A stretch of DNA of 38,276 bases, taken from an uncultured Clostridia bacterium. Lineage in GTDB: Bacteria > Bacillota > Clostridia > Christensenellales > Borkfalkiaceae. The stretch lies in assembly GCA_947626685.1 (NCBI GenBank), contig CANQTD010000018.1, forward strand, positions 1-38,276. Direction: 5' to 3'. Positions 1 to 9,300 of the stretch are shown here, in pieces. Position numbers and translations under genes: made by a program. The notes under the pieces were generated by a model. That model ran no database searches. It saw only the letters and a program-made list of their open reading frames with translations, and had not been told where the DNA came from. Numbering within the stretch: the first letter of the stretch is position 1; every line of letters starts with the position of its first letter.

Positions 1-1026
1 CTGACGAAGCGTCGGCAGTTGGAAACGTTGCTGAAAGCGGGTCTGCACAAGAAGCAGATCGCGAAGCAGTTGGGCGTGTGCCTTGCAACGGTTTACAACG
101 AACTCAAACGCGGAGCGTGCGAGCAGCGGAAAAAGCTCTACGACTTCTACGGCGATTTTAAGGGCTATAAGACGGTGCGCACATACAGTGCGGACATGGC
201 GGAGTACAAATATCGCTTGAACCAATCTTCCCACGGTGCTCCGCTCAAAATCGGGAACGACTTCGCCCTCGTGCACGAGATCGAACGTCGCGTCGTCGAT
301 GATAAGATCTCCCCCTGCGCGGCGTTGGGAGAGATCAACCGTAAGGGACAGTTCCGCACGACGATCAGTAAGACAACGCTCTATCGTTATATCCGTGCGG
401 GAGATATCTTTACGCGGATCACCATGCAGGACGTTTCGTTGAAGAAACGTCACCGTCAACATGCGACGGTGAAGCGGGCCCCGCGGGGAACGAGTATCGA
501 AGAGCGGCCCGCGGAGATCACGGAGCGGAACACCTTCGGGCATTGGGAAATGGACTGCGTGCTCGGCAGGAAGTATTCCAAAGATACGATCCTCGCCTTT
601 ACGGAACGGCTCACCCGTTACGAGATCATTTTCAAAATGCCCGACCATAAGGCGGCAACGATCGTGCGGTTCGTCAACAAACTTGAAAAGCGGTTCGGGA
701 AGAATTTCCGAAAAGTTTTCAAGAGTATCACCGTTGACAACGGCTCCGAGTTCTCCAACTTCGCCGCTTTGGAGAAATCTATCTACGGCGGCAAGCGGAC
801 GAGCGTGTTTTATTGTCATCCTTATACTTCCTGTGAGCGCGGGAGCAACGAGCGGATGAACCGAGAGATCAGACGGCTCATCCCGAAAGGAACGGATCTG
901 ACCAAGATCGGCGAGAGGAAAATTCAGAGCGTCGAGGATTGGGTGAACCAATACCCGCGGGAGATCTTCGGGTATGCAACGAGTGCGGAGAAGTTCGAAG
1001 AACAGCTCCGCGCGATTGCCGTGTAG
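1..1026 (+). CDS. IS30-family transposase, 5' end cut by window edge
   Basis: DDE transposase that cuts and joins the ends of its own insertion sequence. The reading frame is open from base 1, so the protein continues upstream. Visible first is a helix-turn-helix of the IS30 type (KKQIAKQLGVCLATVYNELK, bases 49-108). The catalytic core follows: WEMD with Asp at 553-555, VDNGSEF with Asp at 736-738, and the RGSNERMNREIRRLIPKGTD block with Glu at 850-852. This spacing and the final RLIPKGTD motif are diagnostic of the IS30 family. The protein ends normally, so this copy may be functional; the left end cannot be judged. A TTG at 19 is a possible internal start, but the frame extends before it. 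High confidence in family. Confidence 0.93.
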   Translation: MTKRRQLETLLKAGLHKKQIAKQLGVCLATVYNELKRGACEQRKKLYDFYGDFKGYKTVRTYSADMAEYKYRLNQSSHGAPLKIGNDFALVHEIERRVVDDKISPCAALGEINRKGQFRTTISKTTLYRYIRAGDIFTRITMQDVSLKKRHRQHATVKRAPRGTSIEERPAEITERNTFGHWEMDCVLGRKYSKDTILAFTERLTRYEIIFKMPDHKAATIVRFVNKLEKRFGKNFRKVFKSITVDNGSEFSNFAALEKSIYGGKRTSVFYCHPYTSCERGSNERMNREIRRLIPKGTDLTKIGERKIQSVEDWVNQYPREIFGYATSAEKFEEQLRAIAV

Positions 1027-1044
1027 TTGAAAGTACACTTTCAA
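1027..1044. repeat. Perfect palindrome directly after the IS30 transposase stop
   Basis: TTGAAAGTACACTTTCAA forms an 8-bp perfect inverted repeat around AC and begins at the base after the stop codon. It may be part of the element's right end or a transcript hairpin. The exact terminal repeat cannot be set because the left end lies outside the window. Confidence 0.5.
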
Positions 1045-1054
1045 TCATGGGTCA

Positions 1055-1077
1055 AGCCGTCGAAAGACGGCTGTTTT
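1055..1077 (+). terminator. Rho-independent terminator after the transposase
   Basis: A 7-bp stem AGCCGTC/GACGGCT with a GAAA tetraloop is followed by GTTTT. Confidence 0.65.
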
Positions 1078-1149
1078 GGCATGCCCGAAATCCTCATTTC
1101 TTCCCGTCGGACGTGTTTCTCATACCCCTGCAAGGGTTATGAAAAATCA

Positions 1150-1187
1150 AAAATACCCGCCGAAGCTATCTCTTCGACGGGTATTTT
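1150..1187. terminator. Hairpin terminator, probably host sequence next to the IS
   Basis: A 16-bp stem with one G-T wobble (left arm 1150-1165, right arm 1172-1187) and a 6-nt loop. The right side ends in TTTT, and the minus-strand side is also T-rich, so it could work in both directions. The gene it originally served is not in view. From 1188 to 1315 I see only AT-rich intergenic sequence. Confidence 0.6.
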
Positions 1188-1315
1188 ACTCTCTCTGAAA
1201 AATTTTTTTTGAATTTCCGAAAAATTTCTAAAAAAATCCTTGACTTTTCATAAAGTGATAAAAGCGGAATTTGCAAAACTTTTTCGGGCGGTTTCGGAAA
1301 ATCTCTTTGGAAAGA

Positions 1316-1344
1316 TTGACAAAATCTTCCGCATGTGATACACT
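1316..1344 (+). promoter_or_regulatory. Promoter of the rubrerythrin gene
   Basis: TTGACA at 1316-1321, a 17-bp spacer, and TACACT at 1339-1344. The RBS CGGAGGT lies at 1367-1373, well placed for the ATG at 1381. No PerR or Fur box was evident by eye. Confidence 0.75.
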
Positions 1345-1380
1345 GAAAAGCGAAAAAATTTTATCACGGAGGTCGGAAAA

Positions 1381-1926
1381 ATGGCAAATAAGAATCCCTA
1401 TGCGGGCACAAAGACGGAACGCAATCTTCGGGAGGCGTTCGCGGGCGAATCGCAGGCGCGCAACAAGTACACCTACTTCGCTTCCGTCGCAAAGAAAAAC
1501 GGCTACGAGCAGATCGCGGAACTCTTCCTGAAAACGGCGGAGAACGAAAAGGAGCACGCAAAACTCTGGTTCAAGGCGCTCGGGGAACTCGGCACGACGG
1601 AGGAGAATCTCCTCGCCGCGGCGGAGGGCGAGAACGCGGAGTGGACGGACATGTACGAGCGGATGGCGAGAGAGGCGGAGGAAGAAGGCTTTACCGCGCT
1701 TGCGGCACAGTTCCGCGGCGTTGCCGCCATCGAAAAGGCGCACGAGGAACGCTACCGCGCCCTCCTCAACAACATCGAGACGAAGCAGGTGTTCGAAAAG
1801 AGCGGCGTCACCGTCTGGGAGTGCAGAAACTGCGGCCATATCGTCGTCGGAACGAAGGCCCCCGACGTCTGCCCCGTCTGCAATCACCCGCAGGCGTTCT
1901 TCGAAGTGAAGAAAGAAAACTATTGA
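1381..1926 (+). CDS. rbr: Rubrerythrin
   Basis: Cytoplasmic non-haem iron peroxidase of anaerobes that reduces hydrogen peroxide with electrons from rubredoxin or NADH-linked reductases. The protein has 181 residues. The N-terminal ferritin-like four-helix domain carries diiron ligand motifs (GES near residue 23, ENEKEH with His59, and [10 protein letters not shown] near 116-124). The C-terminal rubredoxin-like domain has C148-x-x-C151 and C164-x-x-C167. The length is typical. It stands alone between its own promoter and a strong terminator, so it is monocistronic. It supports an anaerobic lifestyle. Confidence 0.97.
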   Translation: MANKNPYAGTKTERNLREAFAGESQARNKYTYFASVAKKNGYEQIAELFLKTAENEKEHAKLWFKALGELGTTEENLLAAAEGENAEWTDMYERMAREAEEEGFTALAAQFRGVAAIEKAHEERYRALLNNIETKQVFEKSGVTVWECRNCGHIVVGTKAPDVCPVCNHPQAFFEVKKENY

Positions 1927-1977
1927 GGCGCCCGTCCGATAAACTGTTAAAAACGAGAAACTATTAAAAAATGGGAC

Positions 1978-2010
1978 GCGCGCCCGCGGCAATGCCGCGG
2001 GCGCGCTTTT
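1978..2010. terminator. Bidirectional terminator between convergent rbr and HAD genes
   Basis: A perfect 13-bp GC-rich stem (1978-1990 with 1994-2006) and an AAT loop, followed by TTTT on the plus strand. An A-run at 1965-1971 gives a T-run on the minus strand, so it probably serves both genes. Confidence 0.85.
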
Positions 2011-2036
2011 CGTTTTCATACCGTGAGAAGGGCGGA

Positions 2037-2687
2037 TCATGCCTCCGCCAAAGCGAGAAACGCTTCGTACTGCCGCTCGGAACTTTGGGCGGGATCGAAC
2101 CTTACAAACGTCGCGCCGAGGCGTTCCGCGCATGCCATGTCCGAGGTCAGGCTGTCTCCGAGATAGAACGCGCGAGAAGTTTCGTACCCTTCGATCCCCT
2201 CTTTCACCCGCTCGACATACGCCTGCGAGGGCTTGTCCGCCCCCATCTCCTCGGAGATGAACACGCCCGTAATGAACGGCCAAAACCCCGCGAGTCCGAG
2301 ATGACGCCTCTGGATCTTCGCGCCGCCGTTCGTCGCGATATACACCCGCCCGCACAGGGAGAGCCGCTCCAAAAACGCGCGCGCACCCGCGAACGGATAG
2401 CAGATCTCGGGGAAGCCTTCGAAATAGAAGGCGGCAAGTTTTTCTGCGTCCGCACGGATGCCGTATTCGGCAAACAGACGGCGGAAGCGCTCGACTTTGA
2501 GCTCTTCGCGCGATATCCCGCCCCGTTCGAGCAGACGCCAAAGCCCGTCGTTGATGCGGTGGAAGGCGGCGTGGAGCTCGCCGGTGAGCTCGATGCCCGC
2601 GGCATGAAACGTGCGGCGTAAATTTTCGTGTTCCGCTCTCCCGAAATCGAGGAGCGTGTCGTCCAAATCTGTCAGAAAGATCTTCAT
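2037..2687 (-). CDS. HAD-superfamily hydrolase, YjjG-like noncanonical nucleotidase
   Basis: Haloacid dehalogenase phosphatase of 216 residues. Motif I is DLDDTLLDF, with nucleophile Asp7 and acid/base Asp9. Motif II lies in ATNGG near residue 125, the motif III lysine in ADKPS, and motif IV in YLGDSLTSDM, which supplies the Mg-binding acids. The motif I wording and the alpha-helical cap between motifs I and II match the YjjG/YfnB group, which dephosphorylates pyrimidine and damaged nucleotides. Substrate choice is inference. It starts 21 bp after the helicase stop, with AGGA before the ATG, so the two are probably co-transcribed, helicase first. Confidence 0.85.
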   Translation of the reverse strand: MKIFLTDLDDTLLDFGRAEHENLRRTFHAAGIELTGELHAAFHRINDGLWRLLERGGISREELKVERFRRLFAEYGIRADAEKLAAFYFEGFPEICYPFAGARAFLERLSLCGRVYIATNGGAKIQRRHLGLAGFWPFITGVFISEEMGADKPSQAYVERVKEGIEGYETSRAFYLGDSLTSDMACAERLGATFVRFDPAQSSERQYEAFLALAEA

Positions 2688-2708
2688 ATGCGTCCTGTTT
2701 TTTCGGCG

Positions 2709-5078
2709 TCAGGGGGTGATGAGGGCGAGCTCGGAGAGCGCGCGGGTGCAGGAAATGTAGAGTTCGTGCTCGGTCATCCCCGCTTCGAACACGGCGACGA
2801 CGGAGAACTCGAGCCCCTTGCTCTCGTAGACGGACATGACGTTCACCGCCGTCTTGGAGAGCGTCCCGCCCGCTGCGAGGCGGCGGAATCCCCGCTTGGT
2901 GAGCATGGGCAAATATTCCTCTTTCGCGATGACCGCCTTGATCCCGTTCTTGCCGCGGAAGAAGGCGGAGAGGCGGCGCAGTTCCACCCGTTTGACGGGG
3001 CTCCCCGCCATGCCGATGGGTACCATGTCCGCGTCGAGCACTCCCGAAACAAATTCCACGATCTCGTTCGTGTTGCGGTAATTTTGGTTGAGGGTGTAGA
3101 CGGGAAGCCCGAGCGCGGACCAATCCCGCATGCCCCGCCAATCCGTGATATTCTGTTTGAGGTCGCCGAACACGTTGAAGGCGGCCCCGCTGTGGATGCG
3201 GCGGAGCAGTTCGTATTCCCACTCCGAGACGTCCTGTCCCTCGTCGATGAACACGAGCCCGTAGCGCGGCGTGAGTTCCCGCCCCGATTCGACGAGCATG
3301 CGCGCCACGGCATAGCCGTCCGAGGGGTACGCCCCTTTGAGCCCGTACTTCTTTTTGTACTTCTTCACCGTCTCGCGGTACAGCCAGCGCGCGACGTCCA
3401 CCCTGTCTTTGCACTTGCCGAGCTCGGCGCAGTACCCCGTGAGCCGCATGACGGCGTAGAACTCGCGGAAGAGCTCCATCCCGCCTTCCATTTGCAGGAT
3501 GAGGTCGGAAATCCGCGCGATCTCCGCTTTCAGTTCCTCCCTCTTTGCGATGCGCTCGGCATAGGTATAGACCTCCTGCGAGCCCTTTCTGAGGCGGTAA
3601 CGCCTGAGGTCGGCGATCTCGCGGTCCACCGTCTCCGAGAGGGCGGCAAGGTCCCTCTCCGCCCCTTCGAACACGCCCATTCCGCCCGCCGCGATCATGC
3701 CCGCGCAGCGGAAAAATGCGCAGAAGCCGCGGAAGAAATAGTCGGGCGTGCGGGGATCCTCTTTGAGCACATAGGTGAGGAAATCCTCCGTCTGCACGAA
3801 GGCGTTCATGAGGTCGCGGAAAGGTTTCGTAAAATAGAAGCCCCCTTCTTTGCTCTCTTTGAGTTCGCCGAGGACGGTCCTGCGGATACGGGCGGACGCG
3901 CCGCGGATACGTGCGAACCCCTCGCGGCGGGCGGAACATTCGCCGAGGACGCGCTCGGCGACTTCGCGGCACTCCTCGCCCGCGAACAGTCCGCGCATAT
4001 CCCCATAGATCTTTCCGATCTGCTTTTTGAGGTCGCGGCAGAAGCGCGCGGAGTAGACGTAAGCGAGGTATTCGGGCGTCTCGCGCTCCCCCGTGAGGCG
4101 GGAGCCGAGGTCGATCCCCTCGTTTTTCAGGGCGCGGAAGAAGTAATTCGTGAGCGTCACGGTGCTCACCCGTTTGAGTTCGAGCACCTCGGCAAGTTCG
4201 TCGATGAAGGAATTGAAACTGTCGGACGGGGTGATGACGAGCACGTCTGCGGGGCGCAGCGTCTCGTTGTTGTACATGAGATAGCTGAGGCGGTGGAGAA
4301 GGATCATCGTCTTTCCGCTCCCCGCGCACCCCTGCAAGACAAAGCTCTCCCTCTCGGGGAGGGTGATGATATCGAACTGCTTTTCCTGTATCGTGCGGAT
4401 GATGTCGCGGATGTGCACGTCGTCCTTTCTGCTGCGGAGGATGCTGCGGAGGTAGGGATCGAACAGGATCTCCTCGTCCCTGCCCGCGATCTCCTCGGGC
4501 GTGAGCACGTCTTTCACCGAGAGAAATTCGTTCCTGAAATCGAGCACCTTCCCGTTTTTGACGGAGAGGGCGCGGCGGAGCACGGTGCGGTAGCCGTGCC
4601 CGTTGATCGCGAAGTTCACGCAGCTCTTCTGGTAGTACTTCACCGCGAGCGGGGCGCGCCAGTCGACGATGCCGAGATGAAAGTCCCCCTTTTTGCCGAT
4701 GTAGTGGGCGAAGTACCCCTCCTCCCCCTCAACGACGTCCATGCGGGCGAAGTAGGGCTCCTCGAAAAAGTGTTTGTAGCCGTCCAAAATCTCCGTCTCA
4801 CGCGCGATCTCCGTCTGGCAGGCGAGCATGCGGGCGTATTCCTCGGGGGTATAGCTGCCCTCCGCATGGATGGCGGCGATCTCGGCCTTCGCCGCGTCGA
4901 TTTTCTCCTTGTGGCGGGAGAGATAGAACGCTTTGAGGGCGACGAGCACGAGTTTGACGCGGTTTTGCTCATAGGCGAGCTGCTCTTCCCCGTCGAGGAG
5001 GGAGAGATACCACGCCTTATCCGCATCGATGCGGGGATCGAGCTTGGAGCGCAGCGATCCCGTTTCTTTTTTGTCCAT
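2709..5078 (-). CDS. helD: HelD-like UvrD-family helicase (RNA polymerase recycling factor)
   Basis: Superfamily 1 ATPase of 789 residues, close to the length of Bacillus HelD. Features in order: a long N-terminal coiled-coil arm (about 35-105); the HelD-typical GIVDWRAPLAVKYY block (about 136-150); Walker A GCAGSGKT at 250-257; a DEGQD Walker B near 611; the NQNYRNTNEIVEFV motif; and the C-terminal KGLEFSVVAVFEA and CTRA motifs. In Bacillota, HelD binds RNA polymerase and removes it from stalled complexes or DNA, using ATP. The WRAP block and arm argue against UvrD, PcrA or RecB. The ATG has a G-rich RBS just upstream. It is first of a likely two-gene unit with the HAD nucleotidase. Confidence 0.88.
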   Translation of the reverse strand: MDKKETGSLRSKLDPRIDADKAWYLSLLDGEEQLAYEQNRVKLVLVALKAFYLSRHKEKIDAAKAEIAAIHAEGSYTPEEYARMLACQTEIARETEILDGYKHFFEEPYFARMDVVEGEEGYFAHYIGKKGDFHLGIVDWRAPLAVKYYQKSCVNFAINGHGYRTVLRRALSVKNGKVLDFRNEFLSVKDVLTPEEIAGRDEEILFDPYLRSILRSRKDDVHIRDIIRTIQEKQFDIITLPERESFVLQGCAGSGKTMILLHRLSYLMYNNETLRPADVLVITPSDSFNSFIDELAEVLELKRVSTVTLTNYFFRALKNEGIDLGSRLTGERETPEYLAYVYSARFCRDLKKQIGKIYGDMRGLFAGEECREVAERVLGECSARREGFARIRGASARIRRTVLGELKESKEGGFYFTKPFRDLMNAFVQTEDFLTYVLKEDPRTPDYFFRGFCAFFRCAGMIAAGGMGVFEGAERDLAALSETVDREIADLRRYRLRKGSQEVYTYAERIAKREELKAEIARISDLILQMEGGMELFREFYAVMRLTGYCAELGKCKDRVDVARWLYRETVKKYKKKYGLKGAYPSDGYAVARMLVESGRELTPRYGLVFIDEGQDVSEWEYELLRRIHSGAAFNVFGDLKQNITDWRGMRDWSALGLPVYTLNQNYRNTNEIVEFVSGVLDADMVPIGMAGSPVKRVELRRLSAFFRGKNGIKAVIAKEEYLPMLTKRGFRRLAAGGTLSKTAVNVMSVYESKGLEFSVVAVFEAGMTEHELYISCTRALSELALITP

Positions 5079-5118
5079 ACGTCCCCCGCTTCCCCGCCGC
5101 CGCGGGGTATCACGTTAT

Positions 5119-5127
5119 ATCATAGCA
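5119..5127 (-). promoter_or_regulatory. Extended -10 promoter for helD
   Basis: On the minus strand this reads TGC-TATGAT, an extended -10. No good -35 is visible 16-18 bp upstream. Transcription would start near 5112, about 34 nt before the ATG. Confidence 0.5.
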
Positions 5128-5175
5128 CATTTTTGAAAAAACGGGGCGGTTTTCGCAAAAAAATCTCCGAAACGC

Positions 5176-5204
5176 AAAAACACCCCCGCCCCGGGGGGAT
5201 GTTT
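5176..5204 (-). terminator. Terminator after the SdpI-like gene
   Basis: On the minus strand, AAACATCCCCC pairs with GGGGGTGTTT, followed by more T residues. It begins 3 bp after the stop codon. Confidence 0.8.
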
Positions 5205-5207
5205 CGG

Positions 5208-5795
5208 TCATTTTCTCAGGCGCGCGGGAGGCGGCAGGAGCACGGCGGTGAGGAATAAGCAGGAGAGGAGGAAACCGATCCAATCGTATGCGGGCGGCAC
5301 CGAAAAGGCGAGCGCGACGCAGACGGTCTGCCCCGCCAGAGAAGCCGCAGCCAAAACGGGAGCGCGCGAGGAGAGCAGGGCGGGCATTCTGCCGTGCGCC
5401 CCGAAGAGATACCCCGCAAGCATGCCGAGCGTCGTGAGCGCGAGAGCGGCGATGAACCACGGCATGACCGTGACGCGCTCCCCGTAGACCGCCCCCTGCG
5501 CCGCGTGTGCGAGGAATCCCCAGCCGAGAGAGGAGAGCGCGCCGCCCGCCGCGAAGAGCGCGAGCAGCACATACACACGGCGGAGCGTTTTCATCCGCGC
5601 AACAACGGCAAACAGCGCAAAGGAGATCATGGCCGCCGCCGCGGGAAAGGCGAGAAAGACCCACGGAGAGGCGAAACGGTCGGCAACGCCGCCCGTGTAA
5701 TGCACGGAGACCTGCGCGGGCAGAACGGCGGTCACCGCCGCGAACGCGACGAGCCCGAGCAGAGAGATGACGGTATAGAATACAGAAGATTTCAT
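5208..5795 (-). CDS. SdpI-like DUF1648 membrane protein
   Basis: Polytopic membrane protein of 195 residues with about six hydrophobic helices and a basic C-terminus (PPPARLRK). The start contains a DUF1648-type signature: a helix, LPAQVSVHYTGGVADRFASP at about residues 25-44, then another helix. Bacillus SdpI, of similar length, has this domain. There it gives immunity to the SdpC toxin and also sequesters the repressor SdpR at the membrane. The gene directly follows an ArsR-type regulator, as in sdpRI. No SdpC-like toxin is in the window, so an immunity role is inference; a general stress or signalling role is equally possible. Confidence 0.8.
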   Translation of the reverse strand: MKSSVFYTVISLLGLVAFAAVTAVLPAQVSVHYTGGVADRFASPWVFLAFPAAAAMISFALFAVVARMKTLRRVYVLLALFAAGGALSSLGWGFLAHAAQGAVYGERVTVMPWFIAALALTTLGMLAGYLFGAHGRMPALLSSRAPVLAAASLAGQTVCVALAFSVPPAYDWIGFLLSCLFLTAVLLPPPARLRK

Positions 5796-5798
5796 GGT

Positions 5799-6053
5799 TT
5801 ACCCGTTGAGAAAGTCGGCAAGGCCCTGCATAAGAATGCGGAGGGCGCGCGGGTCGAGCGCGTAGATGATCGTCTGCGCCCGCCTCGTCGTGCTGACGAG
5901 ACGCGCTTCGCGCAAGACCGCGAGATGATGGGAAACGGTCGCCGCCGAGAGAGAGAATTGGTCGGCGATCTCCCCCGCCGTGTAAGGACGGCTGCGCAAG
6001 AGGTCGAGGATCTCCCTTCTCGTTCCGTCTGCCAATGCCCCCCACACGTCCAT
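5799..6053 (-). CDS. ArsR/SdpR-family transcriptional repressor
   Basis: Winged-helix DNA-binding protein of 84 residues. It opens with DVWGALADGTRREILDLL and has the recognition region FSLSAATVSHHLAVLREA at about 33-50, then a beta-wing. There is no ArsR metal box (ELCVCDL), which favours the SdpR type over a metal sensor. GGAGGA at 6061-6066 precedes the ATG. The stop lies 3 bp before the SdpI-like start, which has only a weak RBS, so translation of the two is probably coupled. Autorepression from the palindromes near its promoter is likely. Confidence 0.88.
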   Translation of the reverse strand: MDVWGALADGTRREILDLLRSRPYTAGEIADQFSLSAATVSHHLAVLREARLVSTTRRAQTIIYALDPRALRILMQGLADFLNG

Positions 6054-6068
6054 CGTCTTGTCCTCCGT

Positions 6069-6090
6069 ATTTCGAAATTCATCTAAATGA
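6069..6090 (-). promoter_or_regulatory. Candidate SdpR-like operator
   Basis: Two adjacent inverted repeats lie between the -10 and the RBS: ATTTCGAAAT (6069-6078, perfect) and TCAT-4-ATGA (6079-6090). A repressor bound here would cover the transcription start. Confidence 0.45.
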
Positions 6091-6115
6091 TAGCATATTT
6101 GCGCAGACTTGTCAA
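6087..6115 (-). promoter_or_regulatory. Promoter of the sdpRI-like operon
   Basis: On the minus strand: TTGACA (6110-6115), a 17-bp spacer, TATCAT (6087-6092). Confidence 0.8.
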
Positions 6116-6164
6116 GAAAATGCGGATTTTTTTGGAAAAAGTATTTGGTTGCGCGATCGGAACG

Positions 6165-6253
6165 ACACCCCCTTAGTCTCGGCTTCGCCTCGACAGCTCC
6201 CCCTCAAGGGGGCGCCAAGACCGAGGGGCGCGATTTCTCAAGGGGCGCCAAGA
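6165..6253. repeat. Dispersed GC-rich intergenic repeat, divergent copy
   Basis: Contains a CTCGGCTTCGCCTCGACAG hairpin followed by GCTCCCCCTCAAGGGGGCGCC, then an imperfect echo TCAAGGGGCGCCAAGA at 6238-6253. The order (hairpin, GACAGCTCC, self-complementary C/G block) matches the copies near 28.1 kb and 36.25 kb. No gene is visible from 6116 to 6270. Confidence 0.55.
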
Positions 6254-6270
6254 TACTTTCCTCCCATAGA

Positions 6271-6307
6271 CAAAGAGCCGCCCCGCAGGTCGTGCGGAAC
6301 GGCTCTT
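6271..6307 (-). terminator. Terminator ending the giant-surface-protein/ABC cluster
   Basis: On the minus strand an AGAGCCG/CGGCTCT stem, extended by an inner TGCGG/CCGCA stem, is followed by TTTGTCT. It lies just downstream of the last gene of the cluster. Confidence 0.75.
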
Positions 6308-6323
6308 ACAAATGCGCATATGC

Positions 6324-9300
6324 TCAGAAGGGAGAGACCCCCTTCACGCCGCTGTACTTGGTGCCCTTAGCGATGGCGTCTTGCTGCTTTTCGATGCTGT
6401 TCGCGCTCGCCGCGTCGTACATGTAGAAGCGGAAGTCCTGCGTGCCCGCGGCCCTCGGCAGGATCTGGGCAAGCCCGCTCGTCTCGCTGTCGTTCAAGAG
6501 CACGCTGATATTGATATAGTAGCGGTGCAGGTCGCTGAGGGACTCGTCGAGCGCGGAGACGTCGAGCATGGAGTAGTTCCTGCCGCCGCCGTAGAAGGCG
6601 ATGCCGCCGTGCACATAGTTGACGGTCCCCCCGTTTTCGTCCGTCTCCGTCTTATAAATGTCGCTGTAATCGCCCGAGGCGTCGTCTTTCACGATGGAGA
6701 GCATCTTGGCGACGTTGAGCGAGAACCGGCTGAGATCTTCGTCGTTGAATTCTCCGTTGATTTGGATGAGGGTGCTGCTGTCGATGAGGCTGAGGTCCTT
6801 CCAGTCGTACAGCCTCACGTCGCCCGCAAGACGGAGCACCGCGGCGAACGAGGTGCCTCCCGTGCCCGCCCAAGTCGCGAGGAGACCGTCCTCGGGCTCT
6901 CCCGAACTGTAGAGCGCGCTCCCCGAGAAGTTCGACTCGACGCCGATGGTGAAGAGGCCGCTCGTCTCGAGCACGCTGTCTTTGAGGGTGAGGTCGGTCA
7001 TGACGTAGAGGTCGTAGAACGCAGTGTCAGACAGGAGCGTTTCGTTCGCTTCGGGATGCGCGCTGCTCGGGTGGTCGTACGCCGCGCCGAGCGCGTTGAG
7101 GAACCCGGGTTCCACGCCGTTGTCGATGCCGAGCCCGCTGTCTTTGAGGGCCTGCAACGCCCTGTTCGCGCCCAATTTGAGAAGGAACTCGCGGCCCTGC
7201 GAAATGATGCAGCCCTCGATTGTGACGCGGATGCGGTCGGCCTCGTCGATGCCCGTGATCGTGCGGCGGTCGTTCACGAAGTATCCCGCGCCGTCGCGGT
7301 TGCCGCCGTACGCCCGCACGACGTTGCGCCCGTTGCGGATACGGCAGTTGAGGACGGTGACGTCGGCGTTGATCTCGAGGGTCGTGCCCACGAAGTCAAG
7401 CTTCCTCAGATCGTTCATGCCGCCCTCGGTGAGGGAAGCGTCGTCACAGCCGAGGAGCACGGCGTTGTAGAGGGTCACGCCGTCCGTACGGCAGAGGAAG
7501 GCGATGTTGTCCTGCCCTGCGACGGAGGCGATGCTTGCCAGATTGACGAAGTCGAGCGGCCCGCGGAAGAGCTGGGTGTGCCCCGTGTCGTCGAGCGCAT
7601 TCGTGAAGTGCTCGGCGTTGATCGAGTACCCGTTGCCGTAGAGGCTGAAACGGAATTCGAGCACATAGTAGACCTTTGCCGCCTCGGGCGTGCCGATATT
7701 GGTGTAGAACTGCGTGTTGTAAGTGGACGTCATCTCGCGGAGCAGGGCGGTGCGTTCCGAAAGCGAGAGGCGCGCGCCGTTTGCGTCCGTGCCGAGCATG
7801 ATATCCGCCGCGAGCACGATGGGCGAATTTCTGTTCCTCGTCGCGTCGAAGATCTGTTCGCTCGTCCGCACCTGCACCGCATTGTTGACGATGATGAGCT
7901 TGATGGAGCGGGAGACCTCGCGGTCAAAGCTCTCGTTCGCCGCCCATTCGACAACGAGCAGGACGCTGCCCATATCATTCGATTCGCGCGGAAGGGTCAG
8001 GCGCAACCGGATCCCCGTGACCTCCCCCGTGGGCGAATAGGTGTTCACGAATACCAGATTCTCTTCGGGAATGAGAGAGGACGGGCTCTCGGGGTCGTCG
8101 GGATCGACGGCGCGCGCCGTGAGGCTCGAACTGCGGAGCACCTTCTCGGGCTGCCCCGTCGTCTCGTTGATGCGGTTCTGGCGGGCGTCGATCTCGAAGA
8201 AGTACTGCGACTCCTCCACTTCGAGCGTCTTGCCGGCATAGTGGCTGTGCGCGAGGGTGAGCGTGCCGCCGAGACTGTTGAAGGCGTGGTCCTTATCGAC
8301 CTTTTCCTCCTTTCCGCCGTCGGTGTAGGAGATGTCGTTTATCTGGATGGTCGTGACTTCCTCGGTCACGCTGACCGTCACGCGGACGGGCTCGACGGTG
8401 GTATAGGGAACTATGTTCCCGTCCCCGTCTGCAAATGCCGCGCGCACGCGGACGATGATGGAGTTGTAGCCCACCGCCGTGATCTTGCAGCGCGCGCCGT
8501 CGGGGTTCGCGCCGCCGTTGGTGGGGTCGATGAGGATCATGTCCTCATAGCGGTCGGGAGAGAGCTCCGCGCCGCTGTGGTCGATCACGTCCCATGTGTA
8601 GAGCATGTTGCTCACTTCGAACTCGGGCACAACGGAGAAGATGATGGACTGGTCGCGGAGGAGCATCTGGGAACCGCCGTCCTCGATGTCGTCCTGCAAG
8701 CCCTCCGTGTTCAGGTGGAAGGAAAAGATCTCGAAGTCGAACACGATCTCCTTCGTCTCCTTCTTCCCGTTCCCGCCTTCTGCCGTAAGCGTGAGCGTGA
8801 CGCTTTTCGCCGTGTCCTCGAACACGATGCCGACGCGGTATCTGCCCTCGCCCCCTGCGATCTTGCTCAGGGTGGGCGTCGCCGTTCCCGCGGGCGATAC
8901 GGCAATATCCCCGCTCAGGGAGAGCCCCTCTCCCGTCTGCACATAGATCTCGGTGCGCGGACGCCAATCCGAGCTGTCCTCGTTGATGACGCCGACGGAG
9001 ATCTTCTCCTGTCTGTCGCCGTTCACGAGCATGGGCACGTCGTCGGACGCCGCGATCTCGAGGTCCACGCGCTTCGTACGGTTGTCCTCACGCACGCATG
9101 CGGGAAGGGTGACGTCGAACACCGCCCTGCCCGCGAACGGGAAGAGGATCGTCCCCTTTGCGGCGTCGACGATGACGGCGTCCTCATACCCCTCCGCGGG
9201 TTTGATCACGGGGCTCGCGAGCCCTGTGGGGAAAACGGCGGTCTGATAGAGGTACGTCCCCGAGACGAGCGCCTTATCCGCCGCCCCGTACGTCCCCGTC

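Noticed and set aside
1240..1262. Second promoter for rubrerythrin (TTGACT then GATAAA)
   Set aside because: The spacer is only about 11 bp; the promoter at 1316-1344 is far better.
1228..4329. Long open frame (over 1000 codons) on the minus strand, overlapping rbr and the helicase gene
   Set aside because: Arg/Pro/His-rich translation with no domain; a GC-rich shadow of helD and the HAD gene in another frame.
2628..5258. 876-codon plus-strand frame opposite helD
   Set aside because: Antisense shadow; the minus frame carries complete helicase motifs.
5110..6045. 311-codon minus-strand frame across the SdpR/SdpI genes
   Set aside because: Out of frame with both recognised proteins, and Arg/Gly-rich with no domain.
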